The translations under genes and the position numbers were made by a program. A stretch of 64,000 bases of DNA. Origin: Biomphalaria glabrata (lineage: Eukaryota > Mollusca > Gastropoda > Planorbidae). The notes beneath the pieces were generated by a model, which was not told where the DNA came from, ran no database searches, and saw only the letters and a program-made list of their open reading frames with translations. Shown here piece by piece: positions 12,646 through 23,325 of the stretch (position 1 is its first letter; the number at the start of each line of letters is the position of its first letter). The stretch lies in the NCBI RefSeq assembly GCF_947242115.1, contig NC_074716.1:9129501-9193500 (forward strand). Reading direction: 5' to 3'.

Positions 12646-13340
12646 TCTTCCTCCCAACTCTCCCTTGTTTTAGAAATCAATTCGTAATTTATGCTTAAAT
12701 AAATGAATCAGTCCAGATCCTATACATTCGAATGGGATCAGATTGAATTGAATGCGAATCTGATTGTCATGAAAAAAAATAATGGTTAGTATGGGTATTG
12801 AAGCCACAACACATGCACAATATATGCACTATCAGCTTCACTTTCAGTTTTGTGAATTTCAAGACTTTGAAGTTTCTGTAATTATCTTCATTTTGAATAT
12901 TTAATATTAATATATACGAAGGAGAGAATAAGCCTAATCTATTAGTTGCAATTTAAAAAAAAACGATTTTATTTCAATTTTAGATACACTTTAATTTTAA
13001 ACCTGACAAATTAGCTACATATTTCAAAACCAATTTTTACTAAAGTTGGCATGCTAATTACGTAGCATAACTTCACTTTTTATACATAAGAACTTGTGAC
13101 AGGAAAAAAAAAACACAAAACATTTCGTTAACAAAATATACAATGCAAAACAGAGTTTATTTGCTCATTTTCTCATTAGATCTATTATCGCATTAAATTG
13201 TTTTTTTTTTTTAAGACTACATTCCAGGGCTAAGGAAGCTCCTAACAAAATATAATAAACAACATATATAGGGCCTAGATTAGGGCTATACACATTAGAA
13301 TTGGATATAGTCTCAAGTTAAACAATACATATTACAATCT
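12646..13340. other. Stretch without recognisable genes
   Basis: No supported feature. AT-rich with poly-A and poly-T runs. Confidence 0.4.
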
Positions 13341-13344
13341 ATTC

Positions 13345-13672
13345 TGTGGCATTTTATGTCTCGAGAGACGATCTTTTCCCTTTGCAACTTCTTGTGTGAC
13401 TAAAGAGGCCAATCCTTGATACACAGCTGCGATCGCAGGTTGGGCATATGTAATCACCAGGCGCCGTTACATTTTCACCCTTCTTTCTGCTTCTGTTGTG
13501 TATGACATCTGCATCTGACCTTTCCTTTATGCTCTCTCTCCATGTGGATCTATCCAGTGCCACCTCTTCCCAGCTGCTAGTGTCGATTTTGAAGAGCTTC
13601 ACGTCGCGTTTGCATACATCCGTATAGCGTAAAAGTGGGCGACCAGCGGCTCTCTTGCCTTCTATTAGATCG
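13345..13672 (-). mobile_element. LINE 3' tail with C2H2 end
   Basis: The complement encodes AGRPLLRYTDVCKRDVKLFK, IDTSSWEEVALDRSTWRESI, a basic linker, and the terminal finger YICPTCDRSCVSRIGLFSHT. The stop lies near 13354. This is the same family as 1450-2883 but uninterrupted. It is 5'-truncated at GRPLL-type sequence. Confidence 0.85.
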
Positions 13673-14838
13673 TCATTCAGAATTACAATCTAAAGATTAC
13701 AATGTTAGATCTACAGCCTGGATCTAACTGCATGAATAGCAATTCTTTTAAATGCATAAAAAAAACCAGCTATTTTATTCATATAGACCTACCAGCACAC
13801 ACATTACGTCACTACGCAGTGTTTTCCAAACACGTAACTCACACATTCTGAGCATTTAGCCTAATAATTTAATGGAACACTTTGCTTTTTTTTTCAGAGA
13901 GACTAAATCGTGTGGTCCCCTAAAATTATTCTAGTAGATCGTAATCGTGGAACATTATTCATTGCAGGCCCCGAGGAATACTGTTTGTGAAACACTGCAC
14001 TATCGCCCTATAGTTACACTATAGTACTATAGACCAGCAAATTAATTTTTCTTGATTAAAATAAAACTCAAAATCGAAGAGAAAAACCCAAGCTTCGATC
14101 ACGGTCATTACTATAACTAAATGGTCCACACATGCTGTCATTCTGAATGACCAAGATCTGGTGTTCGGATCGGTCTACTCTAAACTAGATCCAGATACTC
14201 AGATAGAGTCTTATGAATTTTAAGGTAAGAATTTAAACTAATACCATTCATATTACTAATAAATACTGATTTGCTAAATGGCCTTTTTTTGTTTTTTCAC
14301 CTCGTGTCCGAGTCTAGACGCCAAAACTTGCTTTCAACCTTTTTTTAGCTCGGCGACCCCTCAATTCTTCACTAGGTGGCGTCCCCTAACGACAAAATTT
14401 ATTTCGTTCATAGGCCTATGTAATAAATGTGATTTTTCTGATGGTATATTAATTATGTAGACATCTATAGTTGTAATGAAATTTTAGATATATTATATAT
14501 ATAATAATTAATATATAATATATAACTGATATCCATATAATAATAATTATAATTAATATATTTTCATAGTCATAGAGACTGAACTTATCAATAGCTTAAA
14601 TATTAAAATGTAAAAATTTAATAGATTTGTTGCTTAAATGCCTTAAATTACAAAAAAAAAGTTAATTTTTACAGACTTTACACCTTTCATTCATTTACTT
14701 TTTTAGTGCATGTTTTAATTGTTTTATTATATTAATATAGTCATGTCACTCATGTTGCAATATGTAAGTGACTATTCCAAAAGCAGGGCTAGTCATTTAA
14801 AACGAACATTTGTTGATATAGCAAACTACAAAAATATT
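13673..14838. other. Stretch without recognisable genes
   Basis: AT-rich. A phrase near 13890-13995 (GGCCCCGAGGAATACTGTTTGTGAAACACTG) looks like a transposon end, but no partner was found. Confidence 0.35.
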
Positions 14839-15440
14839 GACGTTGCGACAGTATTTGCAAACATGCCAACGTGTCGTTTCGAAGGCTGGGGTTGTTTATG
14901 TTTCACAGGATCAGGAATTCTCTGGGCATTCTTTGATTGTAAGATTATATTTCACAATGAATATCATCTTCAGCATCAAGTCTACTTCTGAATTTAAAAT
15001 AAGTATAGCTTACAAAATGTTAAAACTTGTTTCACCAAGATATGGTGGAAATGGAAGAAGGGGAACAAGAGTTTCACACATAAAGAATATGACTGCAAGC
15101 ATTTAATCCAGAATTGTGAACTAATATTAAAAAGAAAGAAAAAATTAGCTGCATTGCTATTGTGACTATTGATGTAATAATATGCTTGTGGCAGTGTCTT
15201 AGTTGCTAATATATGTCCATGAATCATACAGTGAGTTTCAATGACTTTTGTGACACAATTTTTACCAAACATTGAAATCCAGACTGACATCCTCCAAGCA
15301 TACTTGGAGCACCATCAGTGCGGATAATAACACACAAATTATATTATACCAAAAGATCTTACTTTTCTAAAAATGAACCAATTTTATCAAATACTTAACA
15401 TGAGGTAGAGTTTGTTTGAAGAGGTTTGCAATATAGAGAT
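14839..15440 (-). mobile_element. Broken hAT transposase fragment
   Basis: The complement keeps RTDGAPSMLGGCQSGFQCLV, with the catalytic-site TDGAPxM, followed by THCMIHGHILATKTLPQ. A degraded LFHxEVRWLSRG-like stretch appears as LFPFFHFHHILVKQV. These are consecutive blocks of ZBED/SCAND3-type hAT transposases. Neither end nor a target duplication was found, and frames are broken. Confidence 0.75.
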
Positions 15441-15984
15441 ATGTCTTTAAATCATCATACAGACATGTCAGTAAATGTGAATAATTTGCAACTTTTTCAA
15501 TTCAACAAGCTGGTTGTCCAATATTGGAAGTATTGGCAGGGTTTGAAGCCGGGACCATCAATAAGTCCAAGCGGCAGTCCGGCGCGCAAACTGCGAGATC
15601 CATGTTCATGACATGTTTTTACTATGGACTATAAAACAATAGCATTTACTAGTTTCAATTTCTTCAAGACATGTTTTTCCCTTGAAAAATTTTGACCCCC
15701 CCCCCCCCCTCACTTTATTAAAAGACATTACCCCCTCCTCTTTTTTTTTTTTAATTTTTCTTTTCTTTATTTATGCAGAATATTTTTAGTTTTTCAGTAT
15801 ATGGTTGGTTAAGATGTCACAAACAATGGATGATGCCAATTTAAAGCCATGTTTATTCAGTTTGTATAATTTTTTTGTCTTTTAATCTATTTTACTGCTT
15901 TAAGATTAATATTTTTAGTTTACTTATTTTTAGTTTACTTAGTGCCTAAACAAAGCAGACCTTAAATATAATGCTTATATTTAG
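15441..15984. other. Stretch without recognisable genes
   Basis: Contains a poly-C run near 15694 and AT-rich sequence. A phrase at 15540-15610 (GAAGCCGGGACCATCAATAA) resembles a SINE tRNA head but is too short to call. Confidence 0.35.
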
Positions 15985-16135
15985 TGACCCAAAGTGGTAA
16001 TGGATATAAGCATTCCACACTATCTAGTAAGTGCATCAAATGGCATGCTTGCATCTCAAATATCCTCAAACAACCTGTCCAACTCCTGGACCTCACATGT
16101 GACTCATATAGCCTCAGACGGAACTGTTAGGGTTA
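15985..16135 (-). repeat. Interspersed repeat, also at 25.5 kb
   Basis: The complement shares GAGGCTATATGA, CCAGGAGTTGGAC and ATATTTGAGATGCA with the plus-strand block at 25475-25665. This looks like one SINE-sized family in two decayed copies. Family unknown. Confidence 0.55.
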
Positions 16136-16536
16136 GGGAAGAAGCTGAAAAGTGAATAACTGACTTCTAAAACAGAATGCTTTGGGTAGGACTTAGAGAA
16201 GTAAAACTTTGAATTCATTTCTCTGCATCCAAACTTCGGAAATACTTAAAAATGGATCTTCATTTCGCTCAATCAAAGTTCATGAAGGCATTTTGACAGC
16301 TCTTTGTTTATCATAGTGTTTCATGATAGCTTTGCACTCCCATGAACATTAATGCACGTGCAATAGCTTCTGGTATCAATTCATTACAACAGTTCCACAA
16401 ACTAGATTAAATTTTGCTATGATATCCGTCCAGAACTGAATATGGCCGGATATTGAAAAATAAAGTTATCTAACTGAATCGAACCATTACACTACTTGAC
16501 AATGCTTTTTAAATGCTACTTGTTTAAGAAATTGAT
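16136..16536. other. Stretch without recognisable genes
   Basis: No supported feature before the element that starts at 16545. Confidence 0.35.
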
Positions 16537-16544
16537 TAATTGAC

Positions 16545-17839
16545 TAGTGATGGGAACTAAGCTAACTTTTAAAAGTTAAACTAAAACTAGTTTTCAACTT
16601 AAAGAAAGTAGTTAAACTAAAAGTTTATCATGAATTTCAAAATATAGTTAAACTAAACTACATAAAATACATGCTTGACTAACCATGCCAATGTGCTATT
16701 TTTTTGTCTGACCACTAAAAATACAACTAACACTATTGCATAACCATTAAACGCCCAAGGGAAAAAAAAAACAGGGTGGTCTTGTCATTATGGACTGCAC
16801 ACTCAGTATACTGTATAGGCCTACACATGTACGTCTATCTGGCCAGGTTGTTGAAATCAGTCGGACACACCGTCTATTTACTTTCTGGGCAGGGAGGTGT
16901 GTAACTATTTTAGTGTAAAGAACATGCTTCACTAGCCATGCCTCGTCTGACCACTCGACATTAAGCAAACACTATTGCATAATGCATAATGAAAAAAATG
17001 CAAGGTAGTCTTGTAGTATCATCGACTACACACATACAGTACACTAGGCCTACATGTGTATGTCCAGCTGACCAGAATGTTAAAATCAGTTAGACACAGT
17101 CTATTTACTTTATGGTCAAGAGAGGTTGTGGATTAAGATTTTTTTTTTCTAGAGTTGGTTATCCTAATGCTTTTAGATCTATATAGGCCTAACTGTAGAT
17201 TCTTAGATCTCAATAATAATTCAATAAAAAGGGTGTTCCTGCAGTTAAAAAATTATTGTTTGTCACAATGAATTTATGAAAACCACTAAATATTGACCTA
17301 ACTCACTAATCAGATTCCCACTAGAAACAGAAATTAAACATCACCACGTGGCTCACAAAGAAATTTGGAACAACCTCATTCATAATACTTCATAGAAACT
17401 TTTGGCAAAAAATGTTTAACAACATTTTATAATACTGCTACTTTCAATTGCAAATATTGACTCCCATAACTTCTACAAGCATCTTGCTTTACTCTCTTCA
17501 AATGCAGACTGACTAAATAGTTGTTAACTGCATCATTTTTTTATAATCAAAGTTATTGATATTACATGACCAGAAAACAGGGATGTGCGTTTCATTTCGA
17601 CCCTGACCACATGTTGAAAAGTTGTACAAATTTTAATTAAACTTTTTAGTTAGTAACTAAACAAAATTAATTAAACTATGATTTTAACTAAACTTGTTTT
17701 TTCTAGTTAAACAATGGCGTACTAAGAAAGCTAAAAGAATAAAATAGGGTTAAGCAAAAATAATTGGTAGAAATATTTTAATTTTTTTTTAGTTAAGCTA
17801 AAAGTTTCTAACTTTTTAGTTAACTTTTGCCCATCACTA
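16545..17839. mobile_element. Non-autonomous hAT-like element, 1.3 kb
   Basis: The ends are TAGTGATGGG and CCCATCACTA, inside a perfect 8-bp target duplication TAATTGAC (16537-16544 and 17840-17847). Sub-terminal sequence is rich in AGTTAAACTAAAAGTTA words. The middle contains a ~240-bp direct duplication (about 16670-16910 and 16918-17130, sharing GCATAA, TCTGACCACT and GTCTATTTACTTT). No transposase is encoded. A single end of the same family lies at 42152-42215. Confidence 0.85.
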
Positions 17840-17847
17840 TAATTGAC

Positions 17848-18654
17848 CAGCATTGTATGGTCATGCACATTTTTTTCAATGTATGTAATAATAGAACTTT
17901 CATGCTCTGTTTCAGTTCTCCTTTTTTTTATCCGATGCATTTAAATCTTTTCCAAAAGCAACTTACGTTTGTAGAAAATTTAGCTTTTCATTTATTGTAT
18001 TGATCATGTTTTGATTTAATTCACTAAAAGTAACTTTTTTTTTCTGTCTTTAGATGCAGTTGATCAGAATGAAGTTGGGCAAGGTACAAATAAACAGTTA
18101 AGTAACTTTTTTTTTTTTAGGCTGATAAATTCTAAAGGATTCTTACTTAGATACAAACAAAAAGTGTATGTTTATTCTTTCAGTACATCATTCTTTGAAA
18201 AAAAAAAAAAGACATCTGTGATGATCCGAAATTGCCAAGGGGTGGAGTTATGAAAGCGCCCTTTTCAAATTTTATTATTACTCCAATTTGATATTTTAAA
18301 GAGAAATGAAAGAGCTAAAAAAAAAAAAAAGTAGTAGTTTAAAAATATTTATGAAAATGTAATTTTTAGCTAAGTACGGGTACTGGAGAAAAAAAAATGA
18401 AAATTCAGCTTATTAAATGAATTACACTCTTATATATTCATTTGATCTAGAGTGAGAAACATTAAAAAACAAAGTTTTTTAAAAAACAAAGCTTATAAGA
18501 AGTTTCAATTAGTTTGAATCAGTCATGTAATTAAATTTGTAATAGATCTAGACCAACTATAATAAATATGTGCGATTTGAAATATTTCTACCAATTGTTT
18601 TTGCTTAGTTCTATTTCATGCTTTTAGCTTTCATAGTACGCTATGATCCTATTA
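17848..18654 (+). repeat. Segmental duplication, copy A left part
   Basis: This matches 22640-23060 in order: GTTTGTAGAAAATTTAGCTT against GTTTGTAGAAAATATAGCTT, the micro-exon, AGTACATCATTCTTT and CTGAAATTGCCAAGG-like sequence. The domain exon that precedes the micro-exon in copy B is absent here, because the left border is the hAT-like element. Confidence 0.7.
18060..18083 (+). CDS. Candidate 24-nt micro-exon, copy A
   Basis: The acceptor GATGCAG is followed by 24 nt and then a donor, AAG|GTACAAAT. Entered one base into a codon, it reads VDQNEVGQ. Length and phase match the copy at 22839-22862 (VDENGVDQ). Support comes only from conserved splice dinucleotides, frame and length between the duplicates; the function is unknown. 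Confidence 0.4.
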
Positions 18655-19384
18655 CAGGGTTCGTAGCCACCTTGAAAACCTGGAAAACACCTTGAATTTC
18701 ATATTAAATTCAAGGCCTTGAAAAAGCCTTGAATTTCGTAAAAAACGGGGAAAAAACCTTGAATTTTAAAACTGGACCTTGAGTTCTTTCCCTCCCGATA
18801 CCTGGTGTTTATTTTCGTTTTTTCCCCGGTTACATTGAGCTGACCAGTGACGACGCGTCTACACCGCCTTTCACCCACTTGTGAAGCGCGACCTCGTGAT
18901 TGAAAACGACCTTGACTCAAGCAAGCATTTCACTTAGCACTGTTTTCCTTTCACTGTTAGGACTGAAGACGCGCTAGATCTAGTCTGTAGTGACTATTGT
19001 CTATAACTAGAGCAATTAGCAGCCTAATGTGAAGGCTACACCCCTCCGGGCCCTCCCTCGACGAAAATCTTCTTATAACAGTAAGAGTCACTTCGCGTGG
19101 AAAGTCCGTATATCATATTATCTTTGTCTTTCTGAGTATTTTATTAGATTTTGTATTTGGAGATTATGATTCAGTGTTTAAGTATAATTGCTACCGGTAC
19201 TTTACTTTTGAATCTTCTCACGATCCATCCTTCTCATCTAGCTAGAAATAGTATCTAAATTTAGATCTAGTGAAGATAATTCGCGCTTAACATGAAAACT
19301 CCGTGAATTTTAGTTAATTTAAGCATCTAGATACAGGTACATCTAATGTCTAGATTGCTCTAAAAATATTCTAGATTTACGATA

Positions 19385-20045
19385 AATCACTAGAATCTAG
19401 TGAAGATAATTCTCTCACAGCCGTTAAAAGTCCGCGAAGTTTAGTGACATTGAGTTAGAATCTATAGAGTCTAGATCTACGATAGATTCAGTGAAGATAA
19501 TTCGCACACAGCCGTGAAAAGTCCGCCAATGTAGTGACTTAATTAGATCTAGACTGTAGAAGCAGTGACAGCCGTGAAAAGTCCGCGAAGTTAGTGACTT
19601 AGATCTAGACTCTAGATTTAAGGTACATTCAATGAAAATAATTCGCACACAGCCGTGAAAAGTCCGCGAAGTTAATGACTTAGATCTAGACTCTAGATTT
19701 ACGGTAGATTCAGTGAAAATAATTAACACACAGCCGTGAAAAGTCCGCGAACTTAGTGACTTAGATCTAGACTCTAGATTTACGGTAGATTCAGTGAAAA
19801 TAATTCGCACACAGCCGTGAAAAGTCCGCGAATTTTAGGGACTAGATTTATATTGATTCAGTGAAGATAATTCGAAAAAGTCCGCGAATTTAGTGACTTA
19901 GATCGAGACTTAATTTACGCTAATCCAATAGAATAGAGTGAAGATAATTCTCTCACAGCCGTGAAAAGTCCGCGAATTTAGTGACTTAAATTTAGATCTA
20001 CTGTAGATTTAACGAAAATATTTCGCACACAGCTGTAGAAAAGCC
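19385..20045. repeat. Internal tandem array, ~83-bp unit
   Basis: Eight or more variable copies of a unit containing AATTCGCACACAGCCGTGAA, AAGTCCGCGAA, TTAGTGACTTAGATCTAGAC and TACGGTAGATTCAGTGAA. It lies wholly inside the 18655-20824 element and creates a spurious repetitive ORF on the minus strand. Confidence 0.8.
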
Positions 20046-20245
20046 CTTAGAGTTATTTTGGTTAAAACTGATGGAAAGCAAGTCAATTGCTATAGTAAGA
20101 ATGAAATATTTTTTTTACAAATCTATGTCAATATAAGAAAATTTCCAACTTCAGATTGCGACAGTTTTAGCTGAATTACATCTCCATATTTTAAAAGTTA
20201 TTCTTCTGTAATGCAAGCTTGTGTGTGTTTTTAAATGTATTAGTA

Positions 20246-20520
20246 AAGTTTCCCTTTTCAGACCTTGCGATCTATGGGGCAGATGATGTTAAGGTCATCT
20301 GTTTCTTTGGCCAACGGTTAATGAGCAGGGTGTTATGTGGCCAGCACAACGACCAACCGCCTTTACTTCCCCCAACTAAAGTCAGGTACCCATTAGAGTT
20401 GGGTTGACTCAGGGGGGCCCTAAAAATCCAGAAATTCAAAATCCCAGTCTTCACCGGGATTCGAACCCAGGACCTCAGGTTCGGAAGCCAAGGGCTTAAC
20501 CATTCGACCACCGTGCCCCA
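20246..20520 (-). repeat. Full-length tRNA-derived SINE
   Basis: On the complement the element begins TGGGGCACGGTGGTCGAATG, a tRNA head with an A-box-like segment, then GGGTTCGAATCCCGG with a consensus B box. The body is GGTTGGTCGTTGTGCTGGCC and the tail ends near AGGTCTGAAAAGGG. A 14-bp target duplication, TTTTAAATGTATTA, flanks it at 20229-20242 and 20521-20534. It is nested in the 18655-20824 element, so it is younger than that element. Confidence 0.9.
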
Positions 20521-20824
20521 TTTTAAATGTATTAAAAAGTTAAAAAGTTGCATTTAAATGCTTAGGAAACACTAGAGATTAATTAATTTTTTTTTTGGAG
20601 GTATGATTTCAACTTATCAGCATACATTTTAATGAGGGTTTTTTAATTTAATATTTATATATATATATATTGTTCTTTTTACATATTTATGTCATATGTA
20701 TGTAAATATTTATACATATATATTGCTTGCTATGGTGCGATGCATACCTTGAAAATCTAAAATTCTACCTTGAAAACCTGGAAAATACCTGGAAAATCAT
20801 TAATGAAATTGGCTATGAACCCTG

Positions 20825-21270
20825 CTATTACTTATCTGGACCAGTTGGGGTGGGAGAAAGAAAGGGCTGAGTGAATAATACTTTAATCCCTTTTAAACAG
20901 CATTTAAAAACAAAAAGAAAAGTTGATATTAGCTTTGTAAAAAAAATATTCATAGTACATTTTGTCACTTAAAAGCTTATACTTTATAAAAAGCATAATT
21001 TTTTGTTCATAGTTATTTCAAAGTTAGTAAAATAAGATTTGTTTTTGTAATTACCATAAAATGTATTATATATAAGTTTGTTTTTTTTTTCATACAGTTT
21101 AAGCTTTTAAAAATGTATTTACATGATTTTTTTTGTTTTTTATTTTTTAATTTTAAACCTAGAAAAGTATCCACTTCATTTCTAGAAAAGAAAGGTTTAA
21201 TATTAATACAAGTAGTGAAAATAGTTCTGTGTACTAGGTATTCCATGCAAGTCAAGTTACTCTTTGAGAG
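20825..21270 (+). repeat. Segmental duplication, copy A right part
   Basis: The blocks TTTTTTTTCATACAGTTTAA, AAGAAAGGTTTAATATTAAT and ACAAGTAGTGAA match 23615-23704 plus 24423-24500. At 21165-21180 it keeps CCACTTCATTTCTAG, the uninterrupted version of the solo-LTR insertion site. Confidence 0.75.
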
Positions 21271-21296
21271 TAATGTTGTACTATATAGTTTCAGTC

Positions 21297-21425
21297 CTAC
21301 CTTCCGTTACCAACCACCTTTGCTTTCCCCTAATAATGTCAGGAACCCATAAGAATTTCTTAAATCAGGGGCATCCTAAAAAATTATATTTAAAATCTCA
21401 GCTTTCACTAATATTCCAACTTGAG
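21297..21425 (-). repeat. SINE body feeding a minisatellite
   Basis: CAACCACCTTTGCTTTCCCC, TAATGTCAGGAACCCAT and the TCAGGGGCATCCTAAAAAAT region match the minus-strand SINE family at 20.25 kb. Its tRNA-like head continues into the adjoining 37-bp array. Confidence 0.75.
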
Positions 21426-21836
21426 CCCCCTTGGTTTGTTAGCCAAGCCCTACACCACTCAGCCCCCTTGGTTTGTTAGCCAAGCTTTACACCACTGAGC
21501 CCCCTTGGTTTGTTAGCCAAGCTTTACACCACTGAGCCCCCTTGGTTTGTTAGCCAAGCCCTACACCACTCAGCCCCCTTGGTTTGTTAGCCAAGCTTTA
21601 CACCACTGAGCCCCCTTGGTTTGTTAGCCAAGCCCTACACCACTGAGCCCCCTTGGTTTGTTAGCCAAGCCCTACAGAGGCTCCTTCGTTTGTTAGCCAA
21701 GCTTTACACCACTGAGCCCCCTTGGTTTGTTAGCCAAGCCCTACACCACTGAGCCCCCTTGGTTTGTTAGCCAAGCCCTTCACCATTCAGCCCCCTTGGT
21801 TTGTTAGCCAAGCCCTTCACCACTCAGCCACCATGT
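21423..21836. repeat. 37-bp minisatellite from a SINE head
   Basis: Eleven copies of GAGCCCCCTTGGTTTGTTAG followed by CCAAGCCCTACACCACT, with small variants (C/G at the first base, CCC or TTT before the AC). The unit corresponds to the anticodon/D-arm part of the SINE tRNA head (compare GGAAGCCAAGGGCTTAACCA at 20.5 kb). The array ends CAGCCACCATG, like the SINE end. Confidence 0.85.
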
Positions 21837-22050
21837 TAACAATAAATTACCTTTTCACTGATATAGATATTTTTGGGGTGCAAAAAATGTTACTATTTTC
21901 GTTGTACATGGTATATAGCAAATTTAACAATATTGATAGCTTTTTTTCAGGGTTATTGAATCATTTCTAAACAAATATAGCGAAAATTGACAATAAATAT
22001 GAAAGAATGATGTGTCCATCTCAGTGACACACTGTTTATTTTTCTTTCAG

Positions 22051-22526
22051 ATTACCTTCTGAGAAACTCAATGAGCTGGTCACAAGATTTGAGAAATTTG
22101 ATGAGACTACAAATGATGGTAATTGCAGGGATGTTTTGTTGAATGTTTTTGACATTGGCAAAGATGCAAAACATCTAAGTAGAGAACAGAAAGACAAGAT
22201 AGCCAAGATTTTAAAAAATAAGGCATCTTTTATGGATAACTATTTAATCACTTTTGGATTGGAATTTAATTCAGTGGGCGCTCCTTCACTTTTGAAATTT
22301 CGCTCAGCATTAGAGTATATGAAAAAATTTTATGGCTGTTTTCCCGTAGATGGAGAGGGAAAAAATATTGATTTAGATGAAGACAATGGCACAAGTGAAG
22401 TTTTGGATGAGGCTGTTTCCTTTTTAAAAAAACATCTTTATGTTGGAATAGAACCAGAAGGATATTCATTTGAAGATCTACTAAGACCTTGTGACATACC
22501 TAAAAGTCATACCTGGTGGTTTAACG
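22051..22526 (+). CDS. Internal exon, unknown WWF-tail domain (copy 2)
   Basis: After the acceptor TTTTTCTTTCAG the exon encodes about 158 residues beginning LPSEKLNELVTRFEKFDETT and ending EDLLRPCDIPKSHTWWF-N. A donor, AACG|GTAGGG, leaves one base. That phase joins the micro-exon at 22839 in frame (V-D-E-N-G-V-D-Q). Without splicing the ORF runs on to a stop at 22571-22573. By eye it is nearly identical to copy 3 and distantly related to copy 1. Charged, likely helical, no signal peptide or membrane segment visible. Family and function are not recognised. The order exon, micro-exon, exon suggests one gene with repeated domains, but phases between 22862 and 25947 need another exon that I could not fix. 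Confidence 0.7.
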
Positions 22527-22838
22527 GTAGGGTTCTAGAGCACTTTTCTTTTCTCTCTTGCAATCAGTTTTAATGGTGATATTTTTATAGGTCTGTGATT
22601 TGGCTCTACAGTGTTATTATTCCTATTTTTTTTTAGTCTTGATCTAGTGGCCAGTCAATGCAATAATGTAACTTTGTTTCAACTTTCCTTTTTTATCTGA
22701 TACATTTAAATTTTTAAAAAGCATTTAACATATTGTTTTTTAAACTTATGTTTGTAGAAAATATAGCTTTTTCTTTAATATATTCATCCTTTTTGATTTT
22801 ATTCAGTAAATGTAACTTCGTTTTGTCTTTTGTTGCAG

Positions 22839-22862
22839 TTGATGAGAATGGAGTAGATCAAA
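22839..22862 (+). CDS. Candidate 24-nt micro-exon, copy B
   Basis: Acceptor TTTTGTTGCAG, then 24 nt reading VDENGVDQ when joined to the single leftover base of the 22051-22526 exon, then donor CAAA|GTACAAAT. It is an in-frame cassette of a length divisible by three. The copy at 18060-18083 keeps both splice sites. Transcript evidence is lacking. Confidence 0.45.
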
Positions 22863-23094
22863 GTACAAATAAACAGTTAAGTACCCTTTTATTTCGCCTG
22901 CCAAATTCTAAAAAAATGCTTACTGAGATAAAAAAAAAATGTGTATGCATACTCTTTCAGTACACATTTCTTTAAAAAAAAAAAGACTTGTGTGTGAAGA
23001 TCTGAAATTGCCAAGGAAAGGAGTTATTAAAGCTAAATTTAAAAAAAAAAGTTTATTATTAATATGTCTGATTGGATAATATTTAAATTAAATG

Positions 23095-23325
23095 ATAGAT
23101 TTTATATAGTGCAATTTTCATGCGTATAGCATGCTCAGGTCTATGGTTCTTTCTCAGTTGTGGACCAGTGGGGGAGGGGGTATCTAGAAGGTTTTCCATG
23201 CTACCCTTAGGCGCTCAGTTAACACAACTCTGTTATGTCAGGTGTTGAACCTTGAGCCCCCTTCATAGCTAGCCAATGTTGAAGCCTACATCTTGACCAC
23301 CCTTCTCTTAAGAGAGAAATAAATG
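23095..23325 (-). repeat. Second SINE-like repeat
   Basis: The complement has a GGTGGTCAAGATG head, then GGTTCAACACCTGAC, a GGGGGAGGGGGTATC region (plus sense) and a tail with CATGCTATACGCATGAAAAT. It has the size and layout of a SINE but its family differs from the one at 20.25 kb. The tRNA head is decayed. Confidence 0.55.

Larger units (their letters stand above)
18655..20824. mobile_element. 2.2-kb terminal-inverted-repeat element
   Basis: The left end CAGGGTTCGTAGCCA and the right end TGGCTATGAACCCTG are inverted copies. The sub-terminal CCTTGAAAACCTGGAAA also recurs near both ends. The flank CTATTA is present at 18649-18654 and 20825-20830, so the target duplication is probably 6 bp. 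No transposase ORF is seen. Inside are an ~83-bp tandem array (19385-20045) and a nested SINE (20246-20520). A second left end of the same type starts at 59669. Confidence 0.8.

Noticed and set aside
14719-15106. Plus-strand ORFs of about 90 residues
   Set aside because: They lie antisense to the decayed hAT transposase and show no family motif.
15694-15709. G-quadruplex or regulatory element from C/G homopolymers (also 51198, 57781, 58047, 59600, 60318)
   Set aside because: Plain homopolymer runs of uncertain length; no ordered G-tract pattern seen.
19424-19810. Repetitive 128-residue minus-strand ORF
   Set aside because: It only mirrors the 83-bp tandem array; no start context, splice sites or conservation beyond the DNA repeat.
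20450-20520. A functional tRNA gene
   Set aside because: B-box and A-box-like parts belong to the SINE head; stems are imperfect and the unit continues into the SINE body.
21423-21836. CRISPR-like array of 37-bp repeats
   Set aside because: Repeats are head to tail without unique spacers, in a eukaryotic setting, and derive from a SINE.
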